Origin: Triatoma infestans | Taxonomy: Eukaryota > Arthropoda > Insecta > Hemiptera > Reduviidae | Length of the DNA stretch: 64,000 nt | Direction of reading: 5' to 3' | Assembly (NCBI GenBank): GCA_011037195.1 | Contig: JAAEAF010001583.1 | Coordinates: 62,001-126,000, forward strand | Part shown: positions 58,419 through 64,000 of the stretch, piece by piece | How the letters are laid out: each line of letters starts with the position of its first letter | How positions within the stretch are numbered: the stretch's first letter is position 1 | The notes under the pieces: model-generated | Told to the model about the DNA's origin: nothing | What the model saw: the letters and a program-made list of their open reading frames with translations, nothing else | Database searches by the model: none | Made by a program: the position numbers and the translations under genes

Positions 58419-58600
58419 TGGCGCCCATCCCCTTTCCTTTTTTTTATTTACTTGATGTTTTCCCCTATATCATTGGTTTTCCTTATTATTTTAACCAAGG
58501 TTTATTCCTACAGGTAATTATTTTTTTTTCGGTCAGAAGAGCCCCTCAACCCCACCCGTCTCCACTGCAGCTCAGTCGGGACCCTGAGTTGTTCGCTAAA
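58419..58600 (+). repeat. Retroelement PBS and leader inside the hAT element
   Basis: TGGCGCCCATCCCC, then a T-rich stretch, then CCCACCCGTCTCCACTGCA at about 58553. It matches in order the minus-strand segment at 23576-23400. The copy ends near 58600 where hAT coding sequence begins. No second LTR or gag was seen. Confidence 0.5.
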
Positions 58601-59402
58601 GTGTTCGGCCGGCTAAAGCAAATTTTAGTGTAACAGTATCCTTAAAAAAAACTACAAATACTCCACTAATGTGAACATGGTCTTGCATTTCCTTGGAAAG
58701 TAAGGGTAAGTCAGTTTTTAATTTTAGGCACGATTCCAAGTTCTCATCGATAAGCCGATTTCTTAATTTACTCTTGATAAAGTTTATGCTTGAAAATGAT
58801 TGTTCGCATAAATATGTAGACCCAAATAAGGAAAGAACAACAAACGCTAGTTTCTTCAGTTGATCATATGAGTCAGGAATACTATTCCAGGTGTTAAAAA
58901 TCAACGTATCATCCCTCTCCAGATCTTTCAAAGCAGACCGCTTGTGCTGTGAACTTAACTCACATTTATTTTTCTCCAATAGCTCTAAATCGGCACAAAG
59001 ACGCTCGAATTTTGAGCTCCACAATTCTTTATTTTTTAAATCCAGCAACCGCATTTCAAAGCGGCCAATATCAATATTAAAGGACGAAAAATTTATTTCT
59101 GTTACCGTGGCATTCAGAGGTTTTTTAACAAAGGCTAACGTTGCTTTGCTGTTTCTAAAGTCTTTGAACCTGCCGAGAAAAGCTTCCTTCATATTTAACA
59201 GTGTTGTTCTGAAATAGCAAATGTCAATATTAGACTTATTTTCTCGACCATATTTCAATAGGTATGGAAAGTGAATCAGAGTTTCTCTTTCAAAATCTTC
59301 GGCAAAAAGCGACAATTTGTTTTCGAATAAAATTACTATAATAAGTACAAATAGTTGAAATACATTTCGGTGCGGAGCAATTCGACGGAGATAATGATAC
59401 AC
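58596..59402 (-). CDS. hAT transposase, C-terminal half, uninterrupted
   Basis: An open frame of 268 codons without stop or frameshift. Blocks in order: NKLSLFAEDFERETLIHFPY, EAFLGRFKDFRNSKATLAFV, KKPLNATVTEINFSSFNIDI, then around residues 190-235 LFGSTYLCEQSFSSINFIKS, KLRNRLIDENLESCLKLKT. The last is the hATC dimerisation domain, closest in form to the Charlie/SPIN-like group from which vertebrate ZBED5, SCAND3 and GTF2IRD2 derive. The domain helps form the active transposase multimer. The N-terminal BED finger and most of the catalytic region are missing (a full protein is about 600 residues), so this frame alone should not transpose. The start at 59402 is only the first Met; the frame may have begun upstream by splicing. 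The C-terminus (LKFALAGRTL) may run into foreign sequence at about 58600. Confidence 0.85.
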   Translation of the reverse strand: MYHYLRRIAPHRNVFQLFVLIIVILFENKLSLFAEDFERETLIHFPYLLKYGRENKSNIDICYFRTTLLNMKEAFLGRFKDFRNSKATLAFVKKPLNATVTEINFSSFNIDIGRFEMRLLDLKNKELWSSKFERLCADLELLEKNKCELSSQHKRSALKDLERDDTLIFNTWNSIPDSYDQLKKLAFVVLSLFGSTYLCEQSFSSINFIKSKLRNRLIDENLESCLKLKTDLPLLSKEMQDHVHISGVFVVFFKDTVTLKFALAGRTL

Positions 59403-59593
59403 ATGACTGCGAGCGACTATCCGTGCTATTGTTGGTTTCTAAAAATGTGCCTCATTTCTGTAGGCTTGCGTTTCAAAAATGTTTACTTGTCTCTTACAAG
59501 GCAAGTTAATAAATAATATTCCGTGCCTGGACTAAACATTTCATGAAAGAGCCGCAGCCAAGGAGCCGCGTTTTGCCGACCACTGCGTTAACC

Positions 59594-59964
59594 AATCAGT
59601 TGATAGTCTGCTAACCACCATCAGATTAGAGGAAATATGTGGATAATTTGTTATTACATAGATGGCGTTCTCAAACTCAAGGCGTTCATTTTATAGGACT
59701 GATGTATTTAAGGTTCGGACGAGAGGAGAAAGGCGAGAATGAAATTTTTTGTGTCGGGCCGAGATTAAAACTTGTAGACATAAGATACTTTTAGATCTGT
59801 GTGAATGGTTTTATAGGAGGCGTAATATGGACGTACGTATATTGGTTATTCGGCGTAGGAATTTTGTCTGAAAGGTTTGGAGACGATAGATGTTAAAAAT
59901 TGCAGAATTGCATGAAATCCTGGGTTGAAAGACAAAATCGGTTGACCAAATGTGAAATTTTTTT
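59594..59964. other. No supported feature
   Basis: Ordinary AT-rich sequence between the hAT target duplication and the next family D copy. Confidence 0.5.
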
Positions 59965-60655
59965 TTCTTTCTCTGTACTCCTTAAATCGTGTCAAATTTT
60001 CGATATCGAGTTTTCACCGGAAATATCCGTTTTGAAGTACCCCGAGTCTAAAAAAGTGGTTTTTAGCAAATGGTCCGTATGTGTGTGTGTTTGTGTGTGT
60101 GTGTATGTGAACAGCATAGCTCAAAAACGAAAAACCGTAGAAAGTTGAAACTTGATATTACGTTTAAGTATCACCATAGGACCTGACGGTGCGCTATCTG
60201 TCAAAATTCCTCAATCGGAAGTACCACATTACTAGTTTTTTTTTACGTTTTTGTTTTTGCGATTTTCTTAAAAATGGCTCCGACGATTTTCTTTAAACTT
60301 CAAATATCAGCTACACATACAAAGAGCTACAACTTTTATTTGAAACACTTCTCCGGGAAAATTCATTTAAGAGCACTACTGGGGGAGGGGTGTAGTTACA
60401 GCTTCCTCTAAAGTGCTATCATAGTTGATTATGCAATTCTATCATCCAAAGAAAATTAATTAGAAATAAATGGATGGTCAAAATTTCAAGTTTTAAGAAA
60501 ATTAGTAAGCCGAAAGTGCGCTTTTACTGGACAGCTTTTTTAGTTTTCGACGAATTTCGTTATATTTGGTACAGAAACTATAACATTTGTTAATTATAAT
60601 TTTGAGAATTGGAGTAAGAGAAAGTTGTGTGACTGTTTCGCACCAGATTTTTTTT
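59965..60655 (+). repeat. Dispersed repeat family D, best complete copy
   Basis: Blocks in order: AAATCGTGTCAAATTTTCG, CACCGGAAATATCCGTTTTG, AAAAAGTGGTTTTTAGC, (TG)n at about 60080-60106, CTCAAAAACGAAAAACCG, GTATCACCATAGGACC, CCTCAATCGGAAGTACCAC, ATGGCTCCGACGATTTTC, CAACTTTTATTTGAAACAC, CTCTAAAGTGCTATCATAG, AGAAAATTAGTAAGCCG and the end-block GGAGTAAGAGAAAGTTGTG, CTGTTTCGCACCAGATTTT. About 690 bp; no shared frame with other copies. A useful reference for aligning the family. Confidence 0.8.
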
Positions 60656-61491
60656 TGCATGTTATACCAATTACTCATATTATCACCTATGGTATGAAGT
60701 TGTTACGTATTATCCCAGACAAGATGTTAAGGGTGCTCAGAGAAAACTGGGACGTCATGCAATTCTCTGAATTGCCAAAAGTGTAGGCACTGCCAACTGT
60801 ATAAAAGACAATTAAATATTCAATACAACTTTGAAATTTGAATAAAATTTGGCATTTAGTTATTATAAAACTGGCAGTCAGAGTAAGTTGTATGAATATT
60901 TCATATTCTTTTTTCTTTTTTTAATATTAATAACAGTAGATACCATGGGCAGGTACATTGCTGTAAATATACATTTAGAGATAAAGAAACAAATCGCAAA
61001 TATAAATCGATTGTTATTTCTCTAGGGTACGTAGCTTATTGGAAATGTTTTATACTTTCTCATATCTCCACAGTAATTTTTCACTTATACATATATGCAT
61101 AACTGTATATTTTTATGGTATATATATATATATAAGTTAAAATATACTTCAACTATCTTTAGAGTATGAAAAATATTACTGCGCTATTGTATAGAAAACA
61201 CACACACTGTTTGACTGGGTGTCTTTATGCTATGTCATTTTTAAATCACCATAAGAGATTTATTTCACAACCATTTCTTACAACCAATGATCTGTTCCCT
61301 CAGAATCTTGTTCTGTTGATTTTTCTTTTAGTTGAATGTCATTTTTGTTATGCGTTCTATTGTAGGAAATAACACTGAGAGAAAGTGTACATCATTACTG
61401 ATTTAGTTTACTTCTCTATATTTTTTCTTCACAAACATTCTTGCAATAATTTTTACTTGATTACCACTCAGAGTTATTTATTTGACCCGAC
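60656..61491. other. No gene; a second D end-block
   Basis: GGCAGTCAGAGTAAGTTGT at about 60870 and a T-rich tract resemble the D right end. (TA)n at 61119-61134. A 68-codon plus frame (61166-61372) has no domain. Confidence 0.45.
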
Positions 61492-61508
61492 TATATTTCT
61501 TACTAAAT

Positions 61509-63062
61509 GAAGAGGGCTTGTTGGGTGAGTTCCAAGCGGGCTTCCGCAAAAACTACTCTCAGTTGACAATATTGCTAGTTTGATGAGTATAGTCCGAATT
61601 AAGTTGAGTCAAAAAAGACAGAAGGTCTTCGCCTTTTTTGTGGATCTACGCGCTGCCTTTGACCGGGTGGACCGTTATGCTCTTTTCTACAAGCTCTCTG
61701 AGCTGGGGTTATCCAGTAGAATGGTGAATATATTGAGGAAACTGTACGATGGAACTTTGAGTTCTGTGTGGTGCAAGGGAGGGCTTACCGAGGAATTTGA
61801 AACCACCATGGGAGTTAAGCAGGGATGCTTATTATCCCCCCTTTTATTCTCTCTTTTTATTAATGATGTGGTGGATGGGTTGAGTGGTGGCATAAGAATC
61901 GAAAATATGCGTATAAAAGTCCTAGCCTACGCTGATGACCTCGTTTTCCTGGCTTCCGATAAGTTATCGCTGCAACTAATGATGAATGATTTTGAGGAGT
62001 ATTATGAAGTGGAATTTGGAATTAAATTTGAGTAAATCGAAGGTACTTGTATTTAGGAATGGGGGTCGACTTTCACTTGGAGAGCTCTGGTTTTACGGCG
62101 GCGAGGCGGTCGAGGTGGTTAACACTTATAAATATTTAGGTATCGCTCTGACATCAAATTTATCTATGGCAAGGCATTTTAAAGAAAAGTGTGAAAATGC
62201 TAAGTTTGCTCTGAATGCTTTTAATAAAATACTTTTGGATAAGTCCGTGCCTTTTTCATCCAAATTAAATATTTTCAATGCGGTGGCAAGATCTATAATC
62301 TGTTATGGGTCGCAAATATGGGGGTCGCAAATGCACAAACACGTAGAACTTCCGCTTAAATTTTTCATTAAAAAGTGTTTTAATCTGCCCTGGAACACGC
62401 CCGACTTTATACTGCACCTGGAGACACAACTAATGCCCACATTTCTATACTCATTCAGACTTCACTATAAATACATTCGCAAGTGCTTGCTTCTCCCCCC
62501 TGTTAGATATCCTCATGTACTAGCAAAGATTATTATAAAAAATAAACTGTTCTGGTATAAGGATTGGGAAAATTTGTGTAATTTGTATGACATAAAATTG
62601 GAGGAAATGATAGCAGGAGAGATTAAAATAGGCTATATTGTGAGTAAAATAAAAGAAAATTTAATGTATAACTACAAAGTCAAAGCCCAGAATAGTATTC
62701 ATCATGTTATCTATAAACAGCTGGATCAGAACAAGAATTATTTTTTCAGTCATATGGACTCTGATACAATTAGTTGGATATTTAAGTGTAGGGCAGAACT
62801 GATCTGCTTAAATAAATATTATTTTAATAAAGAAATAAAATTATGTTCGCTGTGCAATAGACGGGAGGATGAGGATATCTACCATTTTATTTGCATATGC
62901 CCCATTCTGAAGGAATTTCGCATCTTATGTTTTCAGAATACTGTACTTAATTTTGGGGAACTTCTATATTATCTAAATGGGAATGATTGGCCCAATTTGG
63001 TCAAGTATGTTAAAATGGCCTGGAAGTACAGATATGAATTAGTCCAGCAATTCAATTTTTAA
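61509..63062 (+). pseudogene. LINE reverse transcriptase and C-terminal finger (two frame changes)
   Basis: LLGEFQAGFRKNYS starts the fragment. After a frame change near 61560 come FFVDLRAAFDRVDRYALFYK (RT block A), GVKQGCLLSPLLFSLFIND and AYADDLVFLAS (catalytic YADD, about 61927). A second frame change at about 62006 leads to 350 uninterrupted codons with LNLSKSKVLVFRNGG, TYKYLGIALTSNL, CYGSQIWGSQ, HLETQLMPTFLYSFRLHYKY and the finger LCSLCNRREDEDIYHFICIC (CX2CX9HX4C, about 62845-62900). The stop is at 63060-63062. Only two single-base changes separate it from an open reading frame. The same protein type as the relic at 49519, and far better preserved. No RNase H. Confidence 0.92.
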
Positions 63063-63324
63063 TGATTCTTAATTCTATGGTTTCCCTTTTTTTTTTTTTT
63101 TGGTTTTGTTTAAGATCATTTTCTGTTTCTCAGATGCCTCGATATTTTGTTTGTTTATCATGTTATGGTCTGTAATTTATATTGTATATTGTGTAATTTA
63201 TATTGTCAATGGTTTTGTGCTTATTTAAAAGACGACTCCCTCAGACGGCCTATGGCCATGAGTATGTCTTTAAATGTATTAATAATGCAATTATTCTATG
63301 TATACACTGTGCTAAATAAAGACA

Positions 63325-63365
<41 letters not shown>
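61509..63365 (+). mobile_element. 5'-truncated LINE with (ATT)n tail and 17-bp TSD
   Basis: TATATTTCTTACTAAAT is repeated exactly at 61492-61508 and 63366-63382. The insertion starts inside the reverse transcriptase gene and ends AATAAAGACAATTATT followed by about 13 more ATT units. A 3' untranslated region of about 270 bases contains a T-run at 63090-63102. The exact 17-bp duplication and long unbroken coding stretches suggest a young copy. Confidence 0.95.
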
Positions 63366-63370
<5 letters not shown>

Positions 63371-63382
63371 TTCTTACTAAAT

Positions 63383-64000
63383 CCTATTTTATTAAACTGC
63401 CAGTTTTTTGGAAAAGCCGGAAAATGATTCGTTGTGATTTGTACATTATATCTTTCATATAATTTCAGGTATAATCTTTAATCTCTTTAAAATAACATTC
63501 TTCACAATGTAATGTGATCAAATCGTTTGGTTTTGATTTCTTTACCGAAGGCAAATTAGGGTTTCTCGTTTGCAAAATACTAAGACCATCGTTCAGGTCA
63601 CATCAAGTTGGCTTGGTATAAACGCATTATCTCCATTATTACATTAGGCTTCTACAGGGTAGTGTTAGCTTGGATTACTAGACCAATGCTGGCAAAAATC
63701 AGAGTAGAGATGCAAAAAAAGCAGTAGAAGGCTCTTCCAACTTAGAATGTCAAGGTCTAAGTCTCCCCTCCCCTATTGGTAAAATTGTAGCCATGTTTTC
63801 ATCTGAAAAACCGTAATTTTTTTTTCTATCGTTTTTCTTATTCTATCTTTTTTCTAAATATCGGCAACCTTGTTCTGCTCAGACGGAGCGCATCATCTCT
63901 ATTGACACTGCGTCATTTTCCTGTACGTAATATTGTGATTTGCCAGGATTTGTGGTCTTCTCTAACACTTCTTGCACTTATGGGAGAATAGCTCTGGTTT
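63383..64000. other. No supported feature
   Basis: AT-rich to about 63840, then somewhat GC-richer to the window edge. No frame, repeat boundary or RNA structure recognised. Confidence 0.5.

Larger units (their letters stand above)
56546..59585 (-). mobile_element. hAT DNA transposon with perfect 8-bp target duplication
   Basis: Terminal inverted repeats are CAGTGGTCGGCAAAC at the left (56546-56560) and, inverted, CAGTGGTCGGCAAAA at the right (59571-59585), 14 of 15 identical. CGTTAACC flanks both ends exactly (56538-56545 and 59586-59593). Subterminal AGAGCC motifs recur at both ends (about 56572, 56612, 59548, 59562), as expected for transposase-binding sites. The 3040-bp body holds the C-terminal half of the transposase near the right end. 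In the middle (about 57000-58600) lies unrelated sequence, including a tRNA-like segment and a retroelement leader, which presumably inserted later or replaced the N-terminal coding part. Confidence 0.92.

Overview
This is an AT-rich, non-coding-dominated eukaryotic window, most likely from an arthropod. I found no convincing host gene, rRNA, functional tRNA or bacterial feature. The arthropod reading is inference. It rests on a Jockey-type non-LTR element, a mori-type mariner, an RNase H-bearing LINE, Ty3/gypsy-like gag genes with a SAP-like N-terminus, and abundant microsatellites. Nearly everything I can support is a mobile element, a relic of one, or a repeat grown from one.

Layout. 1-2550: left-edge LTR retrotransposon on the minus strand (intact gag start, long AT-rich leader, tRNA-primer site, possible LTR). 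4500-20900: mostly copies of an unclassified dispersed repeat, here called family D, interrupted by a mariner relic, a Jockey fragment, an inverted-repeat element, a hAT-type MITE, a tRNA-derived SINE and a second DDE transposase relic. 20900-29300: AT-rich sequence with little I can name, apart from one retroelement leader and a G-rich minisatellite. 29300-34000: a 63-bp palindrome, a Jockey 3' end, a 76-bp minisatellite inside a D copy, and an RNase H LINE 3' end. Each LINE here has clean target-site duplications (TSDs). 34000-38900: inverted 73-bp arms and a full-length minus-strand D copy.

38934-49255 is a nested composite. LTRs of one retrotransposon family form both outer borders in opposite orientation, and 4-bp GCCT repeats flank them. 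Inside are a decayed gag, a polypurine tract, and an LTR piece split by a 5-kb RNase H LINE with a 10-bp TSD. 49489-52352 and 61492-63382: two 5'-truncated LINEs of one clade with (ATT)n tails. 53000-56400: D copies, a 12-bp minisatellite and an inverted duplication. 56538-59593: a hAT transposon with perfect 8-bp TSDs, matching terminal inverted repeats and an unbroken 268-codon transposase C-terminal half.

These elements do not form a host pathway. The information lies in the order of insertions: the SINE, MITE, inverted-repeat element and minisatellites all lie inside family D copies, so D is the oldest and most pervasive layer. The hAT element and the LINE inside the LTR look younger. Boundaries given for D copies are by-eye and approximate.
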